The translations under genes were made by a program, and so were the position numbers. From NCBI RefSeq assembly GCF_900009145.1, contig NZ_LN889815.1:142782-206781 (forward strand): 64,000 nucleotides of DNA. The letters run 5' to 3'. Under the pieces are notes generated by a model that did no database searches, had not been told where the DNA came from, and was given only the letters and a program-made list of their open reading frames with translations. Below are positions 1 to 7,246 of the stretch, piece by piece. Within the stretch, counting starts at the first letter, position 1, and each line of letters starts with the position of its first letter. The DNA is from Planktothrix tepida PCC 9214 (lineage in GTDB: Bacteria; Cyanobacteriota; Cyanobacteriia; Cyanobacteriales; Microcoleaceae).

Positions 1-241
1 TTAATTTTAGCCATTGAGCCGTAGATAAAGTATCTCCTTGTGCTGGAGAAATGCTAAGGTGATACACTGGCTTTTTGACTCTAGGATTAGTTGCTGCTGT
101 GACTCGAAACGCCTTGGCTAAATCGGTTAATTCTCCATATGCACTCGCTACATTAGTCATCATCAATTCAGCATTGGGCTTCTCCATCACATAGCGCAAT
201 ACTCCAGTAAAGTTAGAGCCACGGGTAATGTTGGCAATCAT
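1..241 (-). CDS. MOBP-type relaxase, N-terminal part (cut by window edge)
   Basis: The reading frame opens with ATG at 241 and runs off the left edge without a stop, giving about 80 residues. It begins MIANITRGSNFTGVLRYVME and later reads KKPVYHLSISPAQGD. This is the pattern I know from the N-terminus of MobA/VirD2-like plasmid relaxases: a first beta strand with a GxxFxGxLxYV motif and a later PVYHxSLS segment. Such enzymes nick one strand at oriT and lead it into a recipient cell. The catalytic Tyr/His motifs beyond this segment are not visible. The start overlaps the stop of the MobC-like gene by 4 bases, so the two are translationally coupled. The family call is from recognised motifs; the subclass is inference. 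Confidence 0.72.
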   Translation of the reverse strand, partial: MIANITRGSNFTGVLRYVMEKPNAELMMTNVASAYGELTDLAKAFRVTAATNPRVKKPVYHLSISPAQGDTLSTAQWLKL

Positions 242-567
242 AAGGACACCTGATAAATTTCTGACAGTAGTTGGGCAATGGCAACCGCCCGTTCACTTAT
301 ATCAGGGTGGTTGGTGCTGCGCGCGATCGCACTCAACGCACTCAGTTCCTCAACAAGCTTTGACACCAATATAGAAAGAGTTGTCTGTGAGGAATGAGTC
401 GGAGGGCGAGGTAAATTTCGCTTCAAACTACAACGCCGCAGATACTCAGAGATGGAAACCTTGCACTCTGTTGAATATTGCTGCAACAAAAGTAACTCAG
501 CTTCGCTAACGCGCACATCAATTCGTTTGAGTTTAGACTGATTGGGAAATTCAGTTGGATTTTTCAT
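238..567 (-). CDS. MobC-like relaxosome accessory protein
   Basis: A 109-residue protein with an N-terminal ribbon-helix-helix-like region: RIDVRVSEAELLLLQQYS followed by a helix and SISEYLRRCSL. The SxSEYLRR-type segment is typical of the plasmid mobilization protein MobC, which binds near oriT and helps the relaxase melt DNA. The gene lies directly upstream of the relaxase and overlaps it by 4 bases, which is the usual mob operon arrangement. The C-terminal half has a helix with AIAQLLSEIYQ. The oriT would be expected just upstream (right of 567), but I could not pin down a nick site. Confidence 0.7.
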   Translation of the reverse strand: MKNPTEFPNQSKLKRIDVRVSEAELLLLQQYSTECKVSISEYLRRCSLKRNLPRPPTHSSQTTLSILVSKLVEELSALSAIARSTNHPDISERAVAIAQLLSEIYQVSL

Positions 568-609
568 AGCCTTAAATTAGCCAAGATTTTAATGAACCTA
601 ACTCTAACT

Positions 610-756
610 TTAGATATACATCTGTACGGACAATCCTATTGCTTGCTCCTTCAATTCTTCTCGTAAAACATCAAGCTTTGTCTGAAACTGTCGTGAGTAG
701 AGGGGGAGTAATTTACGCCCAAATTGTAGTGAACTTTGAGTAATTTCTGCACTCAT
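610..756 (-). CDS. Possible small protein upstream of mob genes
   Basis: A 48-codon frame from ATG 756 to TAA 610, starting MSAEITQSSLQFGRKLLPLY and continuing as a charged helix (QTKLDVLREELKEQ). A purine-rich GGTGAGG lies immediately before the ATG, which is closer than a normal ribosome binding site. I do not recognise a family. It is co-oriented with the mob genes and could be a small regulator. It could equally be a chance frame across the region where oriT is expected. Confidence 0.3.
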   Translation of the reverse strand: MSAEITQSSLQFGRKLLPLYSRQFQTKLDVLREELKEQAIGLSVQMYI

Positions 757-870
757 CCTCACCGAAAACTAGGGCGAAACTAAAGAGAGTGAGTGAGAAC
801 AAGTGCAAAAGAAACTCAAAAAAGTGCAGAAACTTATATCTAAAGGCACAAATAGGTGCAGAAAGATCTC
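745..870. repeat. Iteron-like GTGCAGAAA repeats before the parM-like gene
   Basis: The motif GTGCA(G/A)AA occurs in direct orientation at 803, 824 and 856, and once inverted (TTTCTGCAC) at 745-753. Spacings are about 21 and 32 bases. Clusters of short repeats directly upstream of a ParM/ParR operon are typical of centromere (parC) sites and ParR operators. This role is inference from position. The last copy overlaps the alternative GTG start at 856. Confidence 0.4.
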
Positions 871-912
871 GTTAAATTTAGAGTAAAAATACTGAATGGG
901 AGTCACAGAGGT

Positions 913-2307
913 ATGGAAAAAAATACAACGAGACTCATCAAAATTTGGGCGGATTTAGGAGACTCCTCCCTCAAAGTAATCGTGCAACTTCCTAATCATC
1001 CCCCTCAAAAATTAATGATGGGATCGAGAGTGGTGGAGTTGGATGATTTTCAAATTACTCAACATCAAGGCAGTTTACTCGTTAAAAGTTATCCCCAAAC
1101 CGATGCGTGGATCAGATTGGGAACACAATACTATGCAGTGGGGAAACTGGCTGAAAAATATGCGGTAGATGCGACTCGCTCATCTGAACAAAAACAACCC
1201 AAGCAAATGACTGCCATTCCTAAGCTGTTGGCGATTTCTGGGGTAATACAGGAACTCTACGATTTACCTCCTCGATGGGAGTTAGATCTCATCTTATTAT
1301 TGCCTTATCCAGAATATAAGTTTGCCATTACTCCTGAGAATGATTTAAAAACTGAACTCACTAAGGCACTATCAGAGTTTGAGTTTCGGGGAAATCGCTT
1401 GCGGATTAAACTGCACGATTTAAGCTGTAAACCAGAAGGTGCTGGATTAATTATGTTGCGTTACCAAGAAGAAGGGGGTGCAGATTGGCTATTAAAAAAT
1501 AAAGCTGTGGTGTGGATGTTTGGCGAACGAAATACCAGTTTAATTGTTTATGATCATGGGTCGGCTTTGGGCTTTACCAATAACCTCGGTTTTTACAATT
1601 TAGTGGCGACGGTGCAAACTTCGAGTTTGGGACAATCAGCATCGGAGTTAACAACTGTTTTACTCCAAGTTGGCAAAGATTTATCGATTAATAATCCTCT
1701 GATTCAACGATTAGCTACAACTGATAAAAGCCAGAAACCGATTGAATTGGAACAATTGGTTAAAGCTATGACTTCTGCGAAGCGTCATTTGTGGCAACAA
1801 CTTTTCACTTGGGCGACACCCATCATAGAAGATGCGTCGGAATTAATCATTGCGGGCGGTGCTGCCCCTTTATATCTGGATGATATTGAAGCTACATTTC
1901 CTTCTATTCCTTTATATAAAGCGATCGCTCTGCCTTCACAACAGACAATTATGCCCCCCTTTCCTTCACCTCCTAAGCCTCCTGAGTGGGATGATGCTAA
2001 GGCTGCAACTTATCGGCGCAACTGGGGAGATGTGGAGGGCGAAAAACGTTATCGCAGTTGGTTAGCTGAGTGTGATGAACGACAGAATTTGAATTACTCA
2101 CAGCAACTTGAACTAATGCAAGCCACAATTGCTCAGGGAGATGCAGCGCCTTCAGCACAACTTCAAAAGAAAGCGACTCAGATGATAGACCAACTGGAAA
2201 AAACATTGTTTAAGTCGGAGAAATCGACTGAGTTAGAATCTTCAGACTTAACTCGATTTGTAGATATTTATGGAATTTGGAAAGGTACAAAACATGAGCA
2301 AGAGTAA
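913..2307 (+). CDS. ParM/actin-like plasmid segregation ATPase
   Basis: About 464 residues. The actin-fold phosphate-1 signature is seen near the start (IKIWADLGDSSLKVIVQL), and a second nucleotide-binding signature near the end (ELIIAGGAAPLYLDDI), as in ParM/StbA and other bacterial actin-like proteins. These polymerise to push plasmid copies apart. I prefer ATG 913, preceded by GGGAG and AGAGG, over the upstream GTG 856, because 913 places the first beta strand close to the N-terminus. The C-terminal 100 residues after the ATPase core are proline-rich, then helical, and may be a family-specific extension. The next gene overlaps the end. The PRTRC cassette further right usually includes an actin-like protein D, so this gene could be its counterpart; that link is inference. 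Confidence 0.65.
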   Translation: MEKNTTRLIKIWADLGDSSLKVIVQLPNHPPQKLMMGSRVVELDDFQITQHQGSLLVKSYPQTDAWIRLGTQYYAVGKLAEKYAVDATRSSEQKQPKQMTAIPKLLAISGVIQELYDLPPRWELDLILLLPYPEYKFAITPENDLKTELTKALSEFEFRGNRLRIKLHDLSCKPEGAGLIMLRYQEEGGADWLLKNKAVVWMFGERNTSLIVYDHGSALGFTNNLGFYNLVATVQTSSLGQSASELTTVLLQVGKDLSINNPLIQRLATTDKSQKPIELEQLVKAMTSAKRHLWQQLFTWATPIIEDASELIIAGGAAPLYLDDIEATFPSIPLYKAIALPSQQTIMPPFPSPPKPPEWDDAKAATYRRNWGDVEGEKRYRSWLAECDERQNLNYSQQLELMQATIAQGDAAPSAQLQKKATQMIDQLEKTLFKSEKSTELESSDLTRFVDIYGIWKGTKHEQE

Positions 2308-2704
2308 TCAGAAGCGAGAAAATTTAACGTTAAGATTGCAACCTTTTGAAGATACGTTGGATGCTCAAATCTTACATTACATTAAGCGTGATGGTGTGAA
2401 GCAGCAGAACCAAAAAGTATGGCAAGCTCTCAGAATGGCCTATGCAGCGATCGCTTATCTGGAAGGGGGCAACCTCACGGCTCAACAATTGCGACAGTTA
2501 GGATTGGATAATTTCAATGCTTTATTACAGCATGCTTATTATGTTCGCCAATCTTTGTTATTACCAGAAACACCTCAAATTTTGATAGAGGATAAAAGTC
2601 AAACTGAGGATTATGTCAAGTCTTCACAGGAGGAAGAACACAAGCAAGAAATTTCACAATCTGAGCAAACTTTGTTAGAAAAGCAATCAGGAGAGTTATT
2701 TTAA
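2294..2704 (+). CDS. ParR-like partner of the actin-like protein
   Basis: A 136-residue protein starting MSKSNQKRENLTLRLQPFED; ATG 2294 has GGAAAGG about nine bases upstream and overlaps the previous gene by 14 bases. The N-terminal part (LTLRLQPFEDTLDAQILHYI) looks like a short DNA-binding domain of ribbon-helix-helix type, followed by helices and an acidic glutamine-rich tail. A small DNA-binding protein immediately after an actin-like ATPase is the standard parMR layout: it would bind the centromere repeats and cap the filament. The function is inferred from context; the sequence itself is poorly conserved. Confidence 0.5.
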   Translation: MSKSNQKRENLTLRLQPFEDTLDAQILHYIKRDGVKQQNQKVWQALRMAYAAIAYLEGGNLTAQQLRQLGLDNFNALLQHAYYVRQSLLLPETPQILIEDKSQTEDYVKSSQEEEHKQEISQSEQTLLEKQSGELF

Positions 2705-2738
2705 ATTAAGGAGTTGGTTATGAGTCTAGTTGATGGAG

Positions 2739-2770
2739 GTAGGGTAATAGGGAATGGGCAATAATGGGGA
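2739..2770. repeat. GGGAATGGGCAATA short intergenic repeat
   Basis: The stretch has repeats of the type GGGTAATAGGGAATGGGCA. The same family recurs at 3607-3642 and 42241-42285. Such heptad-like short tandem repeats are common between genes in filamentous cyanobacteria. No gene or function is evident. Confidence 0.6.
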
Positions 2771-2817
2771 GGATTTTAAAACGAATGGGTCAAGTAATTT
2801 TGGAGGGATAATCTGGG

Positions 2818-3606
2818 GTGTTTGATAGTATTTGCAAGTTCCTTGCAGAAAATTTTTCTGAAGATTTAGCGAGTTGGTTATTGGGTTCTCCAGTAAGGTT
2901 GACTGAGTTGAGTCCTCAAGAGTTATCTTTGGAACCCATTCGGGCTGATTCTTTAATCTTACTGCAATCGGATGATTTGGTTTTGCACACAGAATTTCAA
3001 ACCGAACCTGATGCAAAAATTCCCTTTCGGATGCTAGATTATCGAGTAAGGGTTTATCGCCGTTTCCCCAATAAGGTCATGCGGCAGGTGGTGATTTATT
3101 TGGATCAAACCAATTCTCCTTTAGTTCAGGAAAATAGTTTTCGCTTAGAAAATACGTTTCATCAGTTTGAGGTGATTCGTCTTTGGGAACAACCCCCTGA
3201 ACGATTTTTGAATGTAACAGGATTGTTACCCTTTGCGGTATTGAGTCAGACGGATGATCCAACAATGATATTAACTCAAGTTGCTGAAGTGATTGAGGAA
3301 ATTACGGATCAACAAGTTCAAAGTAATCTTACGGCTGCTTCAGCTATTTTGGCAGGTTTGGTTTTAAATCAAGACACAGTGAAAAGAATTTTACGGAGTG
3401 ATGTTATGCGAAATTCAGTGATTTATCAAGAAATTCTGGAAGAAGGAAAACTAGAAGGAAAATTACAAGGCAAAATTGAAGGGAAAGCTGAAGGAAAACG
3501 GGAAGCACTCCAAGAATTTGCTTTAAATTTATTACGAAAGGGCTTTAATATAGAGCAAATTGTTGAATTAACGGGATTAAGTTTGGAGGAGATTCAGTCT
3601 TTATAA
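2818..3606 (+). CDS. Rpn/COG5464-family putative nuclease
   Basis: A 262-residue protein with a GTG start preceded by GGAGGG. The core (PIRADSLILLQSDDLVLHTEFQ) matches the PD-(D/E)XK-like Rpn/DUF4351 family, common in many copies in cyanobacteria and linked to recombination and transposon-like mobility. The candidate acidic residues are in SLILLQSDDLVLHTEFQ, followed by RMLDYRVRVYRR. The C-terminus has a charged EGKLEGKLQGKIEGKAEGKR repeat and a final short helix (GLSLEEIQSL) typical of the family. It stands alone, between the par genes and a convergent SLOG gene. Confidence 0.75.
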   Translation: MFDSICKFLAENFSEDLASWLLGSPVRLTELSPQELSLEPIRADSLILLQSDDLVLHTEFQTEPDAKIPFRMLDYRVRVYRRFPNKVMRQVVIYLDQTNSPLVQENSFRLENTFHQFEVIRLWEQPPERFLNVTGLLPFAVLSQTDDPTMILTQVAEVIEEITDQQVQSNLTAASAILAGLVLNQDTVKRILRSDVMRNSVIYQEILEEGKLEGKLQGKIEGKAEGKREALQEFALNLLRKGFNIEQIVELTGLSLEEIQSL

Positions 3607-3642
3607 ATGGGAAATGGGGAATGGGCAATAGGGAATGGACAA
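3607..3642. repeat. GGGAATGGGCAATA short intergenic repeat
   Basis: Tandem ATGGGGAATGGGCAATAGGG units directly after the Rpn gene stop; same family as 2739-2770 and 42241-42285. Confidence 0.6.
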
Positions 3643-3691
3643 GAATTAATGGTTATTGTGTTAAGCATAATTGTTAGTTCAATAATTTCTT

Positions 3692-3741
3692 TTAAATTTA
3701 AGGAAGTCTACCTAGCATTAGTAAGACTTCCTTAAATTTAA
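3692..3741. terminator. Long perfect stem-loop between convergent genes
   Basis: Arms 3692-3709 and 3724-3741 are perfectly complementary over 18 bases (core TTAAGGAAGTCT / AGACTTCCTTAA) around a 14-base loop. The right arm contains the TAA stop of the leftward SLOG gene. The stem is AT-rich at its base, so either strand would yield a hairpin followed by an A/T tail. It probably acts as a bidirectional terminator for the Rpn gene and the SLOG gene. Confidence 0.6.
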
Positions 3742-4136
3742 GAGAAATTAACAGGAACTCTAATAACCTTTACTCGATGGGGCATTCGTTGAATATTTTT
3801 GAGAGTTCCTGGGGAATTATTTTGAATAATAGCTAAACCAAAATCTGCCTGTGAACACATAATGCGATCGCGTTCACTGTAAGAACCTTTGATTTGTACA
3901 GTAGCAAACCCTGCATTGTTTCTAGGAGACTTACCAATATGAAAAACTTTAACTTGATGATAATCCGCTTGTTTTAGGTAAGTTTGTACTAAAAAATCTG
4001 TCCCATAACAATCCCCAATTAAGATAATAGCATTAAGCTGAATTATCCGTTGAATTGTTGCAATTGCCTCTGGTGGAAGCCGTTTCAAACTTCGAGAACC
4101 GCTAATAACAACTTTTAACCGTTGATTGTACATCAT
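3738..4136 (-). CDS. SLOG-superfamily (YspA/DprA-like) protein
   Basis: About 132 residues. The N-terminus LKVVISGSRSLKRLPPEA has the GSR motif of SLOG Rossmann-like domains. It is followed by IILIGDCYGTDFLVQTYL, the GxxxGxD motif that contacts a nucleotide or nucleotide sugar, and later SERDRIMCSQADFGLAI. SLOG proteins are proposed sensors or hydrolases of nucleotide-derived signals, and related forms occur in defence and phage modules. I chose ATG 4136, which has AAAGGT upstream; GTG 4148 is an alternative. The substrate is unknown. The stop lies inside the long hairpin that separates it from the convergent Rpn gene. Confidence 0.6.
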   Translation of the reverse strand: MMYNQRLKVVISGSRSLKRLPPEAIATIQRIIQLNAIILIGDCYGTDFLVQTYLKQADYHQVKVFHIGKSPRNNAGFATVQIKGSYSERDRIMCSQADFGLAIIQNNSPGTLKNIQRMPHRVKVIRVPVNFS

Positions 4137-4207
4137 TGTATGTTGCACCTTTCAAATCAAAAAAATATCCTGGCTGTTGTTGAATGAGCCAGGATAACCG
4201 AGAACGA

Positions 4208-4435
4208 TTAGCAAATAATGTTGACTTGATAACCTGCCATTTCTAAACAGTTTTTAACCCCCTTCCAAGTTAAACCAATCTGAGGAAATAAGGGGATTGT
4301 TAAACTACCTGTAAACCCATAAGAAGCTTCCTGTCTGACAACAGAAAATTCAGCTTGTTGTAACGTCTTGATAGCTCGTTGAGATAAAGAGCCAACGACA
4401 TTAGCAGCATTATGAGAAACGGTAACAGTAATCAT
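4208..4435 (-). CDS. Hypothetical small protein
   Basis: A 75-residue protein, MITVTVSHNAANVVGSLSQR, that I do not recognise. It has an N-terminal beta strand, a helix (SLSQRAIKTLQQA) and a C-terminal NCLEMAGYQVNIIC, giving a compact alpha/beta pattern. It lies downstream of a strong leftward terminator that ends the SSB transcript, so it probably has its own promoter. It may be cotranscribed with the SLOG gene 70 bases further on. Confidence 0.5.
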   Translation of the reverse strand: MITVTVSHNAANVVGSLSQRAIKTLQQAEFSVVRQEASYGFTGSLTIPLFPQIGLTWKGVKNCLEMAGYQVNIIC

Positions 4436-4515
4436 TCAATTTCTCTCAATTCATTACTGCAACTTGCTCGTCAGAGCCTTTTTAATCAACGGCTAAGAAA
4501 CCATAAGAAACCCAG

Positions 4516-4545
4516 AAAAAAAAACCAACAGGTTATTCCTGCTGG
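4516..4545 (-). terminator. Rho-independent terminator after the SSB-like gene
   Basis: Read on the minus strand: CCAGCAGG, a five-base loop, CCTGTTGG (one G:U pair), then nine T residues (4524 down to 4516). It lies just past the stop of the SSB-like gene at 4578 and would close the long leftward replication transcript. Confidence 0.8.
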
Positions 4546-4577
4546 CTAAGTTAATGCTAAAATTAATGATGAGTTAA

Positions 4578-5012
4578 CTAAAAGGGAATAGCGCTGTAAT
4601 CTGCTGTGGCTTTGCCGTTGCTAGTAGTAGGAATAGGAACAGACTGAGTATTAGTAACTGTGGGAACCGACTCAGAAGCAGGAACCTCAGCACTAGCAGA
4701 AGTGGATTGAAAATCGGTAGACTCACCCACAATTACAGTTCTTTCTACGGTAAGCAACATTTGATGATTGGGATGGCTATCATTAGGCTTAAAAATACTC
4801 AGCCGTCCTGATAAAACATGAACTGCACCCACTCCGCCCTGATTAAGTGTAACGGCGGCTTCCCCATAAGCTTGAAATCGTAAGGAACGAACTTTAAATC
4901 CACCTCGGTCGTAATACTTAAAGGAAGAATCTCCAGAAATGGTTAAAGTACCGTCTTGAGTATGGTTGGTTTGCAGAGAATTAATTCGGACTCTCAATTG
5001 TACATTATTCAT
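4578..5012 (-). CDS. SSB-like OB-fold protein (second paralogue)
   Basis: A 144-residue protein. The first 95 residues form a strand-rich region (QLRVRINSLQT, LTISGDSSFKYYD, VRSLRFQAYGEAAV) that fits an OB-fold. A long Ser/Thr/Pro linker follows, and the protein ends DYSAIPF. Bacterial single-stranded DNA-binding proteins have this build: OB-fold, disordered linker and an acidic tip ending in PF that recruits repair and replication partners. The tip is less acidic than the classical DDDIPF. It sits directly downstream of a canonical ssb, so it is probably a specialised second SSB. The assignment rests on architecture, not on a family match I can prove. Confidence 0.5.
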   Translation of the reverse strand: MNNVQLRVRINSLQTNHTQDGTLTISGDSSFKYYDRGGFKVRSLRFQAYGEAAVTLNQGGVGAVHVLSGRLSIFKPNDSHPNHQMLLTVERTVIVGESTDFQSTSASAEVPASESVPTVTNTQSVPIPTTSNGKATADYSAIPF

Positions 5013-5062
5013 GGTTTATTTCTCCTAGTTTAAGTTAATGATTAACAAAAGCTTGCTGATTC

Positions 5063-5103
5063 AAAAATCTCCCGAAATCCTAAAAAGTTCCGAGAGATTT
5101 TTT
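5063..5103 (-). terminator. Hairpin between the two SSB genes
   Basis: On the minus strand AAATCTCTCGGAA pairs with TTTCGGGAGATTT with G:U wobbles, and is followed by a short T run. It lies between ssb (stop 5117) and the SSB-like gene (start 5012), so it may be a partial terminator or attenuator that lowers expression of the second gene. Confidence 0.5.
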
Positions 5104-5116
5104 TAAGTCCGACATT

Positions 5117-5524
5117 TTAAAAGTCACTGGTATCCTTGTCGGAAATTGAAGCGGTAGTGTCAGAATTATCGGAGGTATGAGTGCGGGAATTGGAGTTGGG
5201 ATTAGATCCTAGTAATTCTAAATTATGGACTCGAATTACAGGTTTAACTCTTTGTTGACCCGTAGTTTGTTCAATCCATTCATCCAGTTTGAGTTCTCCT
5301 TGAATTCCAATTAAACTGCCTTTATCTGTATAATTAGCAGCTACTTCAGCAATATTTCCCCAAATTTCCAGCGCAAACCAATCCGGCTCGCTGTCTTTTT
5401 TATTACTGCGTCGATTAACAGCAAGAGACAGCTTAGTTAAAACAGCACCGCTCTCGAAGTATTGAGTTTCTGGTTGTTGACCTACACGACCAACTAAGTT
5501 AATAACATTGAAGTTATCTGACAT
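5117..5524 (-). CDS. ssb: Single-stranded DNA-binding protein
   Basis: A 135-residue SSB. The OB-fold shows the usual landmarks: NVINLVGRVGQQPETQYFES, then LTKLSLAVNRR, DWFALEIWGNIAEVAANYTD, KGSLIGIQGELKLDEW and a final strand IRVHNLELLG. The tail is Ser/Asn/Thr-rich and ends DKDTSDF, an acidic tip with terminal Phe that would bind partner proteins. It would coat single-stranded DNA during replication, and possibly the strand transferred in conjugation. It is part of the leftward replication block, downstream of the SAP-like gene and the clamp-loader genes. Confidence 0.92.
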   Translation of the reverse strand: MSDNFNVINLVGRVGQQPETQYFESGAVLTKLSLAVNRRSNKKDSEPDWFALEIWGNIAEVAANYTDKGSLIGIQGELKLDEWIEQTTGQQRVKPVIRVHNLELLGSNPNSNSRTHTSDNSDTTASISDKDTSDF

Positions 5525-5555
5525 ACTGTTTTCCTCTTGAAATCTCTTGAAAATA

Positions 5556-5567
5556 GCGCGACAGCGC
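5556..5567. repeat. GCGC-N4-GCGC hairpin, copy 1
   Basis: GCGCGACAGCGC between ssb and the SAP-like gene. GCGC arms around a four-base loop form a small hairpin. It is one of six such copies, all in the leftward block. Confidence 0.5.
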
Positions 5568-5572
5568 CTTAA

Positions 5573-6178
5573 TCAATTTTTAGGAAGTTGATAATCAGTT
5601 GTGTTCTTAATGCCTGATAAGTTTTTGAGTGGAACTCGATTCGCTAAAGCACTCACTAATTGATGATGATCTAACTTGCTTCGACCTTCAATATTATATT
5701 GATGTGCTAACTTTTTGAGTTTGGTTTTACTCAATTTCAACAATTGTTTTTCCGTTGCTAAAAGATCAGTTATCTGATTAGGGTTTGAAGAAGGTTCTAA
5801 AGTAGGCTCAACAGATTCCTTGATGGATTCCAACGTTTGATCATCTTTTAAATTTATCAGGTGATCTTGCTGATCCAGTTCAACGGTATTAATAACAGTT
5901 GTTTCTTCATTATCCAGTTTTAAACTCTTTTCCTGTGTTGATTGAGAACCTTCTCCAGCCAGTAGAGATTCTTCATCTCTGTTAGTAGCTTCCTGATTTT
6001 TCCCAATAGTTTCTAAAATGGATAAAGCAGGTGTTGGTAAAGCCGAGAAAACAATTGTGGCTTCTTGCTTATGAATGGTAGAGCGAAACTTAGCTCCGGC
6101 TTCTCTAAGTTGAAAAGCTAAAACATTGAGGTCACTTAGAGAAACTTTCTGAGTAGGTAAAATGGTAGAATGGTTCAT
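5573..6178 (-). CDS. Hypothetical protein with SAP/Rho_N-like C-terminal domain
   Basis: A 201-residue protein. The N-terminal 50 residues are a small conserved-looking domain (VSLSDLNVLAFQLREAGAKF then KQEATIVFSAL). A disordered acidic linker follows, then about residues 145-185: LLKLSKTKLKKLAHQYNI and LDHHQLVSALANRV, which has the helix-turn-helix spacing of a SAP or Rho N-terminal nucleic-acid-binding domain. It sits between ssb and holB, so a role in fork or ssDNA binding is plausible, but no enzyme motif is present. The function is not known. Confidence 0.5.
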   Translation of the reverse strand: MNHSTILPTQKVSLSDLNVLAFQLREAGAKFRSTIHKQEATIVFSALPTPALSILETIGKNQEATNRDEESLLAGEGSQSTQEKSLKLDNEETTVINTVELDQQDHLINLKDDQTLESIKESVEPTLEPSSNPNQITDLLATEKQLLKLSKTKLKKLAHQYNIEGRSKLDHHQLVSALANRVPLKNLSGIKNTTDYQLPKN

Positions 6179-6205
6179 CGTTTTATCTTCAACCGATACT
6201 TATCT

Positions 6206-7246
6206 TTATAGAAAGGCATCAGCCTTTCTTGATTGCTCGGCTAATTTCAATAAGCAAACTTCCCAAACTAACTGATTAGAAGCGCGATGAAGTGTTTGTT
6301 TAGCAGACTCCAAAATCTCAATTTTTTTCCGATTACGCTGAGTCCTCCAAAATTGATATTGCCAATAACTTAATAGGCACTTTTGGGATGAATAATCTAA
6401 GGATTGGCTAATCAGTTTAGCAGCCAGAAGAAGCTGAGACAGTTTTTGATTAAAGAAAGACAGTTGCAGTAAAGTTGAGTCAATTTGTTGAATTTTAATG
6501 ATTGCATCCCAAATCTCAAAAGCCTGATTTAGACTGCCTTGTGCCATTTGGAGAATATCAGGGTGTTCACAAATTTGAGAAAATCCATTCATCTGCAAGA
6601 TTTCGCTCATCTCTGATAAGCTTAAACTTTTAAACGGGATAATTTGACAGCGTGAACAGATTGTAGGTAGGAGAAGTTCAGCATGAGAAGTCAATAAAAT
6701 AAACGTAGCTTTTCCGGGTTCTTCAAGCCTTTTGAGTAACCCCTGAGCCGCATTATTATTCATCAATTCTGCATCTTCAATGATGATAATTTTAATAGAA
6801 GCTGTCAAGGGAGGATAAGCTAAAAATTGATTGATTTCTCGAATTTGCTCAATGCGAATTTGAGGAGAGTGTTTAAATGTTAGTTGTTCTTGGCAAGCAC
6901 TACTCTTTAAGATCAAATTGCCTTGATGAAGGTAACTCGGTTCTATCCATAAAATATCAGGGTGATTTCCTACCTCGATTAGAGACCTGCAATTTTCTAC
7001 GGCTTCTGAACTCTGACAATGATGTAGCAACAGGGGGAGAAAATACTTGAGGATTTGTCGCTTTTCCAAATCATTAGAGCCAGTAAATAGAAATGCAGTA
7101 GTAACTTGATTAATTGCAATTGCTTTTTGGAGGAGTTGAGTGGGGATTGATTGACTTTTAATACTATTGAGATTAGATATTTCAGAAAAAGGTGAAAATT
7201 TGGGAAAGTTAATCAATGACAAAGATTGATGATTTGGCTCGTACAT
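6206..7246 (-). CDS. holB: DNA polymerase III delta-prime subunit
   Basis: A 346-residue clamp-loader subunit. The N-terminal AAA-like domain has a degenerate P-loop (FLFTGSNDLEKRQ), as expected for delta-prime, which does not hydrolyse ATP. Further on are IKIIIIEDAELMNNNAAQGL, LLKRLEEPGKATFILLTSH and the sensor/arginine-finger motif ICSRCQIIPF. It would be the stator of the gamma complex that loads the beta clamp. Its start overlaps the end of holA by 34 bases, and both share strand with dnaX and dnaN. It diverges from a textbook chromosomal subunit, which fits an element-encoded copy. Confidence 0.82.
   Translation of the reverse strand: MYEPNHQSLSLINFPKFSPFSEISNLNSIKSQSIPTQLLQKAIAINQVTTAFLFTGSNDLEKRQILKYFLPLLLHHCQSSEAVENCRSLIEVGNHPDILWIEPSYLHQGNLILKSSACQEQLTFKHSPQIRIEQIREINQFLAYPPLTASIKIIIIEDAELMNNNAAQGLLKRLEEPGKATFILLTSHAELLLPTICSRCQIIPFKSLSLSEMSEILQMNGFSQICEHPDILQMAQGSLNQAFEIWDAIIKIQQIDSTLLQLSFFNQKLSQLLLAAKLISQSLDYSSQKCLLSYWQYQFWRTQRNRKKIEILESAKQTLHRASNQLVWEVCLLKLAEQSRKADAFL

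Noticed and set aside
568-855. A defined oriT nick site
   Set aside because: The position upstream of mobC is right, but no convincing inverted repeat with a known nick sequence could be identified.
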